Part shown: positions 44,473-53,120 of the stretch, in pieces
How positions within the stretch are numbered: position 1 is the stretch's first letter
Layout: the number at the start of each line of letters is the position of its first letter
Assembly (NCBI RefSeq): GCF_900176375.1
Contig: NZ_FWYF01000003.1
Span: forward strand, 434,001 to 498,000
Reading direction: 5' to 3'
Source of the DNA: Reichenbachiella faecimaris
GTDB lineage: Bacteria; Bacteroidota; Bacteroidia; Cytophagales; Cyclobacteriaceae
Length of the DNA stretch: 64,000 nucleotides
Program-made: the position numbers and the translations under genes
Notes under the pieces: model-generated
Databases searched by the model: none
Told to the model about the DNA's origin: nothing
The model's input: the letters and a program-made list of their open reading frames with translations, nothing else

Positions 44473-46212
44473 TTATCCTGCCTTCTCAATCCACCCTTGT
44501 ACGTCTTCCAATGAAGGGTTCTTCACTTCTTTCAGCTTCAGTTTTTTACGTGTACCACAAACGTCGTTGAATAGCTTACTGTCTTTGGCTTCTGCGAACT
44601 GTTCTTTGGTCACCATACCTAGTTTCTGAAGGATTGGAATCAATTCTTTCACTACTCCCAATTCTTCGTATTGCCTTGAAGTCAAAGCTTCAATTTTCTT
44701 CTCAGGCTTCATCTGAGGGAAGAACAATACATCTTGGATAGAGTTTGAATTCGTCATCATCATGGATAAGCGATCTATACCTACGCCAAGTCCTGCAGTA
44801 GGAGGCATGCCATATTCTAGCGCTCTCAAGAAATCTTCGTCCAACACCATGGCTTCATCGTCACCACGTTTGCCAAGTTCTAATTGCTCTTCAAAACGCT
44901 TTCTTTGATCAATTGGATCGTTCAGTTCAGAGAAGGCATTGCAAATTTCTTTGCCATTGGCTACGGCTTCAAACCTTTCCACCAAACCGGGCTTACTTTT
45001 ATGTTTTTTGGCCAAAGGTGACATTTCTACTGGGTAGTCTGTAATGAAGGTAGGCTGGATCAGCTGTCCTTCGCATTTCTCGCCAAAAATTTCATCAATC
45101 AATTTGGCCTTACCCATAGACTCGTCAGTCGGCACGTCCAGCTTCTTTGCAGTAGCTCTTAGTTCATCTTCTCCCATTTCTGAAATGTCCACGCCAGTGA
45201 AGTGCTCAATAGCCTCAAACATGGTATATCGTTTCCAAGGTCTCTGGAAGTTGATCACGTTCTCGCCCACTTGTACTTCAGTGGTGCCGTGTAGATCCAA
45301 AGCTACTTTTTCCACCATAGCTTCAGTTAAGTCCATCATCCATTCGTAATCTTTGTAGGCTACATAAAGCTCCACTTGCGTGAATTCAGGGTTGTGAAAT
45401 CTTGACATGCCTTCGTTTCTGAAATCCTTAGAGAACTCAAAAACGCCATCATAGCCGCCCACGATCAAACGCTTTAGATACAATTCATTGGCAATACGCA
45501 AGTATAAGGTCATGTCCAGTGTATTGTGATGCGTTTTGAATGGACGTGCTGCAGCTCCACCATACAAGGGCTGTAGGATTGGTGTTTCTACTTCCAAATA
45601 ACCTTTTTCAGCCAGGAAGTTTCTCATAGAGTTGACCAACTGCGTACGCTTTACGAACGTATCTCGCACTTCTGGATTCACGATCAAGTCTACATATCGC
45701 TGACGATATCTCAACTCAGGATCCGTGAAAGCGTCATAAGTCTTTGTGTTGCCATCTTCATCTTTGGCTTCTTTTACAATCGGAAGGGGTTTTAGTGATT
45801 TGGTTAATAATTTCAACTCCGTCACATGAATAGAAATTTCACCTACTTCTGTTGTGAAAACATATCCTTTGATGCCAATGATATCGCCAATGTCCATCAT
45901 TTTTTTGAAGACATTGTTGTAATGACTTTTGTCCTCCCCAGGGCACAGGTCATCTCTTCTCAGATAGATTTGGATTCTGCCAGTTGAGTCTTGAATTTCG
46001 GCAAAGGAAGCAGATCCCATGATTCTTCGTGACATCAATCGTCCTGCGATAGAAATAGCCTTATAGTCCGTCTTTCGTTTTTCGTAATTTTCGTGAATGT
46101 CCTTAGTGGTCACGTTTACTTCAAAGGTGTCAGATGGATAAGGGTCAATACCAGATTCGATCAATTTTTCTCTGATCTGGCGTCTATTAATTTCCTGTTC
46201 GCTTAGAATCAT
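44473..46212 (-). CDS. lysS: Lysyl-tRNA synthetase, class II
   Basis: The protein is 579 residues from the ATG giving [18 protein letters not shown] longer frame would begin 32 codons earlier, but it would read through the probable promoter and has no family support. The N-terminal OB-fold anticodon-binding domain contains [18 protein letters not shown], followed by the class II core with motif 2 [18 protein letters not shown] and motif 3 [12 protein letters not shown]. There is an insert with [16 protein letters not shown], and about 70 residues follow motif 3, more than in E. coli LysS. It charges tRNA-Lys in the cytoplasm. Confidence 0.96.
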   Translation of the reverse strand: MILSEQEINRRQIREKLIESGIDPYPSDTFEVNVTTKDIHENYEKRKTDYKAISIAGRLMSRRIMGSASFAEIQDSTGRIQIYLRRDDLCPGEDKSHYNNVFKKMMDIGDIIGIKGYVFTTEVGEISIHVTELKLLTKSLKPLPIVKEAKDEDGNTKTYDAFTDPELRYRQRYVDLIVNPEVRDTFVKRTQLVNSMRNFLAEKGYLEVETPILQPLYGGAAARPFKTHHNTLDMTLYLRIANELYLKRLIVGGYDGVFEFSKDFRNEGMSRFHNPEFTQVELYVAYKDYEWMMDLTEAMVEKVALDLHGTTEVQVGENVINFQRPWKRYTMFEAIEHFTGVDISEMGEDELRATAKKLDVPTDESMGKAKLIDEIFGEKCEGQLIQPTFITDYPVEMSPLAKKHKSKPGLVERFEAVANGKEICNAFSELNDPIDQRKRFEEQLELGKRGDDEAMVLDEDFLRALEYGMPPTAGLGVGIDRLSMMMTNSNSIQDVLFFPQMKPEKKIEALTSRQYEELGVVKELIPILQKLGMVTKEQFAEAKDSKLFNDVCGTRKKLKLKEVKNPSLEDVQGWIEKAG

Positions 46213-46233
46213 TTTGTAATTTTTTAGAAGCCG

Positions 46234-46241
46234 CAAAATTA
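46234..46241 (-). promoter_or_regulatory. Candidate -7 box of lysS
   Basis: CAAAATTA on the plus strand reads TAATTTTG on the coding strand, 21 bases before the chosen lysS start. No convincing -33 box was found 19-21 bases further out. The position supports the shorter lysS start. Confidence 0.45.
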
Positions 46242-46303
46242 AGGTAAAATAGACGATTGGTGAAGGATTGGGAGGGGATGTTTTTATTGATATCTTCTTC
46301 CAG

Positions 46304-46400
46304 GTCATTTCGGAGTGAAACGAAGAAATCTTAACATAATTCCCTGAATGGTATTTATATAAGTTATATGATAAGATTTCTCTCCTTACCGCCCTCGGAT
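46304..46400. repeat. Degenerate inverted-repeat element upstream of lysS
   Basis: The arms AGAAATCTTA (46324-46333) and TAAGATTTCT (46372-46381) are perfectly complementary. They are flanked by GTCATTTCGGAGTGAAACG on the left and a GC-rich segment on the right. It shares ATAAGATTTCTC with the element near 44403. The remaining bases of this 323-base gap between lysS and the next gene show only the lysS -7 box and no coding potential. Confidence 0.5.
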
Positions 46401-46535
46401 CCGTTTGGTCAAAATGGTTAGGCGAGATAGAAAATTGTAATCAGAACAAAAAATATCTATTTTAGCCATCCAGCATTTTAAGAGCGATTAATTTGAGAAT
46501 TAATCTGTAGCCAATAACCACGAAACATTTCCATT

Positions 46536-48596
46536 ATGCATTTATTTTATCGACCAACCCTTAGCACCCAAGGACTGGTGTGTCTTGTCTGTATTCTTTT
46601 TTCATGTGTAGTATTTGCCAATGAACTCCCCTGTGGGCAGCGTCGTTTGTTCAAAGATGGAACAGAACTAACCTCTACCTACGATGCTGCCTATCACTAT
46701 ATTGAGGATGGTTCAATTACCATGAAGGATGGATTTGTGGCTAAGCCTGGTTTTAGTATAAAACCCAGCTTGGACTGTAGCCAGACTAGGCCTGCTTTGG
46801 AGGAGTTGGTCAGGAAGTATGCGCCAAGAGTTATCTATAGTTCGAAGGAAGATTATCATATTTCTAGTGTTGATTGGTATCTGGAGCGATCTTATTTGGG
46901 CTATTTTAGATCAATTACTGATTATGATATTGTATGTCCAGATGCATCCAATTGTGACTTAAAAAACGGAAACAGTGAAAATTATAGGTTAATAGGAAAT
47001 GGTAGTACAAAGTATGGGGCTTTTGACAATGCCAAAATTTACGTTAACGTTCAAATGGCCTACTATCAGTCTGAACCATATTTGGAAGACGATATTGAAA
47101 TTCAGTATTGGTTTTTTAATCCATGGAATGGAGATCAAGGTTCTTTTGAATTGGCATCACATCAAGGAGATTGGGAAGCAGTGAAGGTAATTATTAGCAA
47201 TGAAGGGAAATTAAAATGGATTTTTGCATCGGCACACGGTAATTGGCACATGTATTACAAGAATGAGCTCGGTTTTGAGGGAGATCATCCAATATTGTAC
47301 GCGGCTAATGAATCACATGCATTTTATAGTAATGGGGGCTATAATCATCCAGTTGTACCAAGGAAGGATCATTGTGGAGGTGGACCAAATTTGGATACAT
47401 GGGAAATTGGCCGATATGAAATAATTGAAATAGATGACCAATTAAGAAATCACGCAATTGAAGCAAGTAATCCAGATTGGATGTACTTTATGGGGCGATG
47501 GGGGGGGACATTTTCAGGAACGAGTTTGGCTTCACAAAGTCCCATAACCCCACGTAAAAATTATGATCAATGGTTAGGGAAAAAACCTCTGGTGTATGTC
47601 ATTGATGAAGGACTTGGGTTTAGATGGATTCCTTTTGATTATACAAAAAAAGGCATTCTTCCTCTAAATTTGGTAACAGGTTCATCGACTCTGTGTTATG
47701 GAAGCGATAAGAGTTATGCAATTGACGTAAATAAACCCTATACGGCGAAATGGTCTGCGACAGACAGGATGAGTACTAGATCTGGGTTGGGTTCAAGTTT
47801 TACCACACAAATGGCTTCTTCTATTAACTCAGGAAGTGGTACAATAAGTGCCGATATTACTGTCCAATATCCGAAGGGATACGACATTAATTATGGGGCT
47901 ATAACCAAATATGTATGGCTCGGAGAGCCTACAGGTGGAGCTTTTAATATGAGCGAGCACTACCCTCAAAGTAGTGAAGGTAGTGCTAATGAAGACCATT
48001 TGACTCAAGAGGATCAAATGAGTACGACTGATCCAACTCCGAATTGTGGAAATACGATTATTTCTTTATCCTATGCAGGAGGGTTTACCCCAACTTCTGT
48101 GATATGGAGTAATACTGGGAATTTTACATTAAATAATGAAAGCCTGAGTTCGGTAAGTCTAATTGCAAATGAGGCTGGAGAAATTGCAGGAAGTTTAAAT
48201 GTCACCGTGTTCAATGTTTGTGGTGGTTCCTATTCTACAGGATGGTATATAAATTATTTTTGTGGTGAAGAAGAGCCGTTGATGGCTCGAATCAGAGAAA
48301 GTGAAGAGTCTGAGTCTGGTTTGTTAAACGCCCAACTCCTCACCAACTATCAACTCTATCCTAATCCTACGACAGGCGAAGTGAGGATCGGATTGGTATC
48401 TAATGGAGAAGAATTTACCAATATCCGAGCAGAAGTATTTGATTTTTCAGGAAAAGTAGTAGAAGTTTTTATTGTGGACGAACTAGAGGGATCAATTTTT
48501 AACCTTGATCTTTCGGCTCAAGAAAAAGGGCTTTATATGGTTCGGGTATTTCAGGAAGAAGCTCCAGTATTTGAAAGTAAAATCGTAAAAAAATAA
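46536..48596 (+). CDS. T9SS-secreted Vps62-like domain protein
   Basis: The 686-residue protein has a signal peptide (to about residue 29, ...VVFA). Near residues 88-250 lies a Vps62-like region: YAPRVIYSSKEDYHISSVDWYL, then IQYWFFNPWNG and SHQGDWEAVKVII, with a later RWGG segment. A beta-sandwich (Ig/PKD-like) region follows at about residues 500-590, and a type A T9SS sorting domain (YQLYPNPTTGEV) forms the end. Vps62 is a eukaryotic vacuolar-sorting name for this fold; the bacterial function is unknown. The coding sequence is AT-rich with several rare-looking codons. It is followed after six bases by the repeat protein and is probably cotranscribed with it. Confidence 0.75.
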   Translation: MHLFYRPTLSTQGLVCLVCILFSCVVFANELPCGQRRLFKDGTELTSTYDAAYHYIEDGSITMKDGFVAKPGFSIKPSLDCSQTRPALEELVRKYAPRVIYSSKEDYHISSVDWYLERSYLGYFRSITDYDIVCPDASNCDLKNGNSENYRLIGNGSTKYGAFDNAKIYVNVQMAYYQSEPYLEDDIEIQYWFFNPWNGDQGSFELASHQGDWEAVKVIISNEGKLKWIFASAHGNWHMYYKNELGFEGDHPILYAANESHAFYSNGGYNHPVVPRKDHCGGGPNLDTWEIGRYEIIEIDDQLRNHAIEASNPDWMYFMGRWGGTFSGTSLASQSPITPRKNYDQWLGKKPLVYVIDEGLGFRWIPFDYTKKGILPLNLVTGSSTLCYGSDKSYAIDVNKPYTAKWSATDRMSTRSGLGSSFTTQMASSINSGSGTISADITVQYPKGYDINYGAITKYVWLGEPTGGAFNMSEHYPQSSEGSANEDHLTQEDQMSTTDPTPNCGNTIISLSYAGGFTPTSVIWSNTGNFTLNNESLSSVSLIANEAGEIAGSLNVTVFNVCGGSYSTGWYINYFCGEEEPLMARIRESEESESGLLNAQLLTNYQLYPNPTTGEVRIGLVSNGEEFTNIRAEVFDFSGKVVEVFIVDELEGSIFNLDLSAQEKGLYMVRVFQEEAPVFESKIVKK

Positions 48597-48602
48597 TTCA
48601 GT

Positions 48603-49592
48603 ATGACTTCGATAACTAATCTCATTAAATCATCAGTCTTTATTTTATCGCTGACCACTTTATGTACAACAAGGGCTTTAGCCCAATTCAGTACACCTAA
48701 TAGCAATGGTGCCATTCATTATAATGGCGGTGATGTTGGAATTGGAACTACAAGTCCTTCCCAATTAGGAACGGATATTCCTACTCTCGATTTACGAGGT
48801 CAAAGGCCCCAACGAACGGGAGCGCTTAAAGGATATTCTTCTGACGAATCTATTGGTTGGACTATTATGCGAGCGGATGATAGTTCTGCACCAGATGGCT
48901 TAAATATTAGTACCAAAGATGCTGCTCCCATAAACTTTAGAACAGGAGGAACAGATCTTCGCTTTAGTATCAGGGAAAATGGCGACATAGGTGTTGGGAC
49001 ACTTACTCCATCATATACAGGAACGGATATTCCAACTCTCGATTTACGAGGTCAAAGGCCCCAACGAACGGGAGCGCTTAAAGGATATTCTTCTGACGAA
49101 TCTATTGGTTGGAGTATCATGCGAGCCGATGATAGTTCATTGCCAGCAGGGTTGGTTATTAGTACGATAGACGCTGCCCCTATCAATTTTAGAGTAGGGC
49201 CTGACACTAAGATGAAAATTGATTCAAATGGTTATGTAGGGATAGGTACAATAAATCCAGACTCGAAACTTACGGTAGCGGGAAAAGTCCACGCTCAAGA
49301 AATCAAAGTGACAGTTAATGCAGGTGCCGATTTTGTGTTTGAAGAAAATTATGATCTAACACCACTCGAAGAATTGGATCAGTACGTGAAAGCAAATAAA
49401 CATCTTCCAGAAATTGCGTCTGCCAAAGAAATGGAATCAGAGGGAATACTATTGGCGGAAACGAATATCAAGCTGTTACAAAAAATTGAGGAGTTAACAC
49501 TTCATTTGATTGAGCAGAATAAACAGTTGCAAGAGCAAAAAAATGAAATTAGTATTATGAAAGAGCAGGTTAGCTCATTAATGTCTAAATAA
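48603..49592 (+). CDS. Secreted repeat protein with tail-fibre-like C-terminus
   Basis: The 329-residue protein has a signal peptide ending near RALAQ (residue 28). The body contains two copies of an 84-residue unit (TLDLRGQRPQRTGAL...SSDESIGW...MRADDSS...DAAPINFR), each preceded or followed by a VGIGT-type short beta repeat, as in trimeric beta-helical fibres. The C-terminus (DFVFEENYDLTPLEELDQYV, then KHLPEIASAKEM) and a final coiled coil of about 50 residues match a common Bacteroidota extracellular-fibre architecture. No peptidase S74 catalytic part was recognised. It is probably a surface or matrix protein; its binding partner is unknown. Confidence 0.7.
   Translation: MTSITNLIKSSVFILSLTTLCTTRALAQFSTPNSNGAIHYNGGDVGIGTTSPSQLGTDIPTLDLRGQRPQRTGALKGYSSDESIGWTIMRADDSSAPDGLNISTKDAAPINFRTGGTDLRFSIRENGDIGVGTLTPSYTGTDIPTLDLRGQRPQRTGALKGYSSDESIGWSIMRADDSSLPAGLVISTIDAAPINFRVGPDTKMKIDSNGYVGIGTINPDSKLTVAGKVHAQEIKVTVNAGADFVFEENYDLTPLEELDQYVKANKHLPEIASAKEMESEGILLAETNIKLLQKIEELTLHLIEQNKQLQEQKNEISIMKEQVSSLMSK
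48767..49113 (+). repeat. Recent 95-bp direct duplication inside the fibre gene
   Basis: Bases 48767-48861 recur at 49019-49113 with a single mismatch, an offset of 252 bases (84 codons). The rest of the 252-base unit is less conserved at the DNA level, so this 95-base core is either recently converted or under strong constraint. Confidence 0.9.
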
Positions 49593-49600
49593 ATCAATTC

Positions 49601-49645
49601 TGTCATTTCTCACCTTGCAATGAGCATGTGAGAAATGACATTTTA
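49601..49645 (+). terminator. Terminator after the fibre gene
   Basis: The arms TGTCATTTCTCAC and GTGAGAAATGACA are perfectly complementary over 13 bp around a 14-base loop, followed by TTTTAT. The hairpin begins nine bases after the stop of the repeat protein. Confidence 0.75.
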
Positions 49646-49720
49646 TCAATTTAATTTTATCACAAGGCTCGGTCATCTCTGAAAATTGGCTAATATTATA
49701 ATCAATTTAACAACACACCT

Positions 49721-50203
49721 ATGAGAAAAATTGACCAGCTCCTATCTGAATATGGCGAGAGCCATCAAAACCCAACCAACAAACTCATTCACTGGATATG
49801 TGTGCCAGCTATTTTTTGGAGTATTGTGGGCTTGTTTTGGTCTATTCCTAATGGCTTTTTGATTTCTGCTTTCCCGAATGTGAGTAGCCCTTTTCTCAAT
49901 TGGGCCACGATCGCTTTGGTGGCTGTTTTATTATATTACTTCACGCTCTCTTTTTGGTTGTTTGTAGGCATGGCTGTAGCTGTCATGGGTTTTCTGTACC
50001 TCACTTTGTTTGTGGAGCAATTAGGCATGGCACCAGTATGGCAAATCAGTATTGGTGTTTTTGTGATCGCCTGGATTGGACAGTTTTACGGGCATAATGT
50101 AGAGGGTAAAAAACCCTCCTTCTTCAAGGATGTTCAGTTTCTAATGATCGGCCCAGCTTGGCTGATGCATTTCCTTTACAAAAAAATAGGGTTGCCTTAT
50201 TAA
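49721..50203 (+). CDS. Mpo1-like (DUF962) membrane protein
   Basis: The 160-residue protein begins MRKIDQLLSEYGESHQNPTNKLIHWICVP, with the H...H patterns (SHQNPTNKLIH) of the Mpo1/YGL010w family, and has four hydrophobic segments. Yeast Mpo1 is an iron-dependent dioxygenase that removes one carbon from 2-hydroxy fatty acids; the second histidine pair here is in QFYGHNVEGKKPSF. The enzymatic role in this organism is inferred. The stop codon lies inside the terminator hairpin shared with the convergent DinB gene. Confidence 0.8.
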   Translation: MRKIDQLLSEYGESHQNPTNKLIHWICVPAIFWSIVGLFWSIPNGFLISAFPNVSSPFLNWATIALVAVLLYYFTLSFWLFVGMAVAVMGFLYLTLFVEQLGMAPVWQISIGVFVIAWIGQFYGHNVEGKKPSFFKDVQFLMIGPAWLMHFLYKKIGLPY

Positions 50204-50220
50204 GGTCAACCCCGATTTTT
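50189..50220 (+). terminator. Terminator overlapping the DUF962 stop codon
   Basis: GGGTTGCCTT pairs with AAGG-CAACCC (one-base bulge) around ATT, followed by CGATTTTT. The stop TAA is in the loop and right arm. Confidence 0.7.
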
Positions 50221-50242
50221 AAACCATTCTGTGCTTTATGCT

Positions 50243-50773
50243 TTAGTTACTCCCACTCCAAGGAGGAGTAATGCCATTTACTCTGGTGTAGGCGATAAGT
50301 TGCCCTTTATGCTCATAACTATGAGTTGCAATAATCATAATCAACGAGCGCTTGGTAAATGTTCCAAAAGGTAATGTGACCATCTCATTCATTTGGTCAT
50401 CTTTTACATTGGCCACTGCAGCAGTAGAAAATGCATAAGCTTCATTGATAGCCTTCAGTATTTCGTCCTTGCTGGTTGTAGACTTTTCTAGACCATTCGC
50501 ATCCAATCCTTCTGGTAGCGGAGTGCCCAAGGCACTTGATAGATTGTAAGTAGAAGCAGCAATGTGCAAAATCACTTCAGAAACACTCCGAACACCTTCA
50601 GCTGGTCTCCATGCGTATTTGTCTTGAGGAATGGCTTCGATTAGTTTGACGATCTGGCCTTGACTATAGCTCATGCTACCTGCAAACTCTTGCTGGTAAG
50701 TGGTTGGTTGAGTGGCATCTTGCGCTGTAGCCAAGAAAGGAGCAATAAGTAAAATGTAAAGTAAGTTTTTCAT
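50243..50773 (-). CDS. DinB family protein, exported
   Basis: The protein is 176 residues from the ATG giving MKNLLYILLIAPFLATAQ, a clean signal peptide; an ATG eight codons earlier would put a polar leader in front of it. The four-helix DinB fold is suggested by YQQEFAGSMSYSQGQIVKLIE, a HIAASTYNLSSAL helix and the late HSYEHKGQLIAY motif, which supplies metal-binding histidines. DinB/YfiT-type proteins include thiol transferases and hydrolases; the substrate here is unknown. A DinB protein with a signal peptide acts in the periplasm, which is common in Bacteroidota. Confidence 0.85.
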   Translation of the reverse strand: MKNLLYILLIAPFLATAQDATQPTTYQQEFAGSMSYSQGQIVKLIEAIPQDKYAWRPAEGVRSVSEVILHIAASTYNLSSALGTPLPEGLDANGLEKSTTSKDEILKAINEAYAFSTAAVANVKDDQMNEMVTLPFGTFTKRSLIMIIATHSYEHKGQLIAYTRVNGITPPWSGSN

Positions 50774-50843
50774 GGTATTTGTTTTAGTTATGGTCATGAA
50801 ACGGCTGGTATTAACTAGAGTTAGCTTTGGTTTGTCTTTTTTT

Positions 50844-50851
50844 TAACTTTG
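50844..50851 (+). promoter_or_regulatory. Candidate -7 box directly before the DUF1697 gene
   Basis: TAACTTTG is a perfect TAnnTTTG match ending only four bases before the ATG. If used, transcription would begin at or next to the start codon, giving a leaderless mRNA. The -33 region has only misplaced TTTG copies. Confidence 0.4.
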
Positions 50852-50855
50852 GCTT

Positions 50856-51398
50856 ATGGCGAAATACATAGCATTGCTACGAGGTATAAATGTCAGCGGA
50901 CAGAAGCTGATAAAAATGGATGCATTGAGAACCTCCTTGAGTAAACTCAAATATGAAAATATCCAAACTTACATACAGAGTGGGAATATCATCTTTGAGT
51001 CCTCAGAAACAGATCAAAGAAAATTAGAAGATCAAATACACCAAAATATTCAAGACAGTTTTGGGTTTGATGTGCCAGTCATTGTTCGGTCACAAGCAGA
51101 ATGGAGGACTACTTTCAATAATAATCCCTTTGTCAATGATCGCAATGAGGATATTACTAAACTGTATGTCACATTGTTGTCTGATGAACCAAAATCAGAG
51201 AATTTTGAAGTGTTATTAAATTTCCGTGATTGGCCTGAGGAGATGATTTTGAAAGGACAAAACCTGTACATATTCTATACGATGGGGGCCGGAACGTCAA
51301 AATTGGATCTCAATACTATAGAGCGAAAACTAAAAGTACAAGGTACGTCAAGAAATTGGAAGACCACTACCAAGCTGATGCAAATGCTTGATGACTAA
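50856..51398 (+). CDS. DUF1697 family protein
   Basis: The 180-residue protein begins KYIALLRGINVSGQKLIKMDAL and has the characteristic IQTYIQSGNIIFES segment (about residues 34-47). DUF1697 is a widespread soluble domain without an assigned reaction. The last bases overlap the end of the convergent FAN1-like gene by four bases, so no terminator fits between them. Confidence 0.88.
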   Translation: MAKYIALLRGINVSGQKLIKMDALRTSLSKLKYENIQTYIQSGNIIFESSETDQRKLEDQIHQNIQDSFGFDVPVIVRSQAEWRTTFNNNPFVNDRNEDITKLYVTLLSDEPKSENFEVLLNFRDWPEEMILKGQNLYIFYTMGAGTSKLDLNTIERKLKVQGTSRNWKTTTKLMQMLDD

Positions 51399-53047
51399 TG
51401 CCACTCCACCAGGGCAATTTCTGAGTGGATACCCCATTCATCAAATCGTTCTAACCAAAAAAGCTGTTTTTCGGATAAGTGATCGTTAGGTGATTTGACT
51501 TCATAAAAGGAGTATGTTTTTTCTCTCCAAACGAACAAATCAGGAAAGCCAGTAGATCGGTTTTTTGGATCAATAGCCATCTCAGCCAATAGGGCTTTGA
51601 TCTGCTTCAATTTGGCAAAAGCTAGAAACTGCCACATGGCGTCCATCATGCTCACCTCCCAGTGAACGAATGGGTTTGCCACTCCGTCATAGGATTTAAA
51701 GCTCTGTTTTAAGACTTTGGCTAATTGTTTTTTGGACTTTGTAGTTTGAAGTTTGTCAGTGATGGCTTTCTTGCGTTTTTCATAAAAGTCCTTTCCATAA
51801 ATGTCAGAAGGATTACGCTGAAGTGGTTGGTGCAGGCTGTTGTATTGTGGGTCGAATATTTCTTCCCAAAAGAACAACCCAAAGACATTTCTGCCAATCG
51901 AATTTTCAGCGTGATAACCTTGATATCCCAAAGATTCAAAATAAGCCAATGCCCCTTGCTCCACACGGTATTGATAGCTTGAATCAACTGGTATTACCAT
52001 GCCTTCCTTCTGTCTAATGGTGGTCGTTTTTAGTTTCTTTTCCAGCTTGTTGATGACATCCAGTGCGATGTAATATTCTTTGTTGTCGTTAGGGTTTTCT
52101 AGTATTTGCTGTGCCAGGGCTAAGGACTTATCAAAGTCCTTTTGTTTGTTGTAGATTCTAATTCTTCGTTCTCTCAGTGGAGCCGCAGAAGACAAGTGAT
52201 AGAGTTCAAGTGCCTGATCAAAATGCTTATGTTTTTCTAAGTGGTAGCCCACTTTATGCAATAACTTATCAGCGCGTCGTTTGGCCTTTTCCATATTTAG
52301 GAAGTAGCCAATTTCTATTTCCTTAAACCACTCATACACAGACAATGGAGAAACAGCTTCTTCCAAAAGATAGAATTCCTTGCTGAGTTGTGAAAGATGC
52401 ATGACTGCTTCTGCCTCTTCTCTAGAGTCGAATGATGTGCCCAATTTGGATTCATCCACTTCCATAAATTTGGCATGCCCCACATCTCGAATCACAAAAT
52501 CAGACATGTCCCCATGATTATGTCCAAAGAAGAAAAGTTTGATCATATCCAATTCTTCCTTTGCACTTTGCGTAATTATGGAGTTTGAGTAAAATGTTTC
52601 TGTCAGCAGATCAAGATCGCAGGTCTCTAACAGCTCAAGAATCAACTGGTCTTTTTTGAGTTTCTTGTCTATCTGAAAGTCCAGAGCCTTTAAGCGTTGG
52701 ATGATCTCAGGCTTGGTGTAAATGTTGATTAACTGAAAGCACTCTTCTATTTCCAGAATTGTTTTTTTGGTTAGCAAGTTGTTTTCAAGCAATTCTTCAT
52801 GAGCTTCGTCCAGATTTATAATCTCCTGATAGATGAGTTTTTCCTTACGAAAAAATTGACCCTTGCGATTACTCATTCTCACATAGAGGCATTGCGCGTC
52901 CTCAGAAAGCGACATAAAGGTTGAAATGAAATCTAATTCAAGACTGGAGAGTAAGGGCTCATATTTACCAAGAACGAAATTGAGGACATATCTGAAATTG
53001 TCCAAATAATACTTCTCTGGTAATATGATTTTGTCCTGATTGACCAT
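51395..53047 (-). CDS. FAN1-like structure-specific nuclease (VRR-NUC)
   Basis: The protein is 550 residues from the ATG giving MVNQDKIILPEKYYLDNFRYVL; a start 20 codons further up (53107) would add an odd leucine-rich leader and leave only 13 bases to the divergent gene. The order follows FAN1: N-terminal LYVRMSNRKGQFFRKEKLIYQEI, a SAP-like region, helical TPR repeats, and a C-terminal VRR-NUC domain with GFPDLFVW and YEVKSPND, whose Asp, Glu and Lys form the PD-(D/E)XK active site. Eukaryotic and some bacterial FAN1 enzymes cut 5' flaps and unhook DNA crosslinks; this activity is inferred. The active-site residues are intact. Confidence 0.85.
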   Translation of the reverse strand: MVNQDKIILPEKYYLDNFRYVLNFVLGKYEPLLSSLELDFISTFMSLSEDAQCLYVRMSNRKGQFFRKEKLIYQEIINLDEAHEELLENNLLTKKTILEIEECFQLINIYTKPEIIQRLKALDFQIDKKLKKDQLILELLETCDLDLLTETFYSNSIITQSAKEELDMIKLFFFGHNHGDMSDFVIRDVGHAKFMEVDESKLGTSFDSREEAEAVMHLSQLSKEFYLLEEAVSPLSVYEWFKEIEIGYFLNMEKAKRRADKLLHKVGYHLEKHKHFDQALELYHLSSAAPLRERRIRIYNKQKDFDKSLALAQQILENPNDNKEYYIALDVINKLEKKLKTTTIRQKEGMVIPVDSSYQYRVEQGALAYFESLGYQGYHAENSIGRNVFGLFFWEEIFDPQYNSLHQPLQRNPSDIYGKDFYEKRKKAITDKLQTTKSKKQLAKVLKQSFKSYDGVANPFVHWEVSMMDAMWQFLAFAKLKQIKALLAEMAIDPKNRSTGFPDLFVWREKTYSFYEVKSPNDHLSEKQLFWLERFDEWGIHSEIALVEWH

Positions 53048-53120
53048 CCAGAGCAAAAATAGAAGCAACAAGTACCTTTTTTGAGATTCCTGCGTTTTAT
53101 TTGACACACGAATCTGTGAA

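Noticed and set aside
46213-46308. N-terminal extension of lysS by 32 codons
   Set aside because: The extension has no LysRS character, and a good -7 box reads from inside it, so the start at 46212 is better supported.
48603-49592. Prophage tail-fibre interpretation of the repeat protein
   Set aside because: There is a signal peptide and a secreted neighbour but no other phage gene nearby; this architecture is common in non-phage Bacteroidota proteins.
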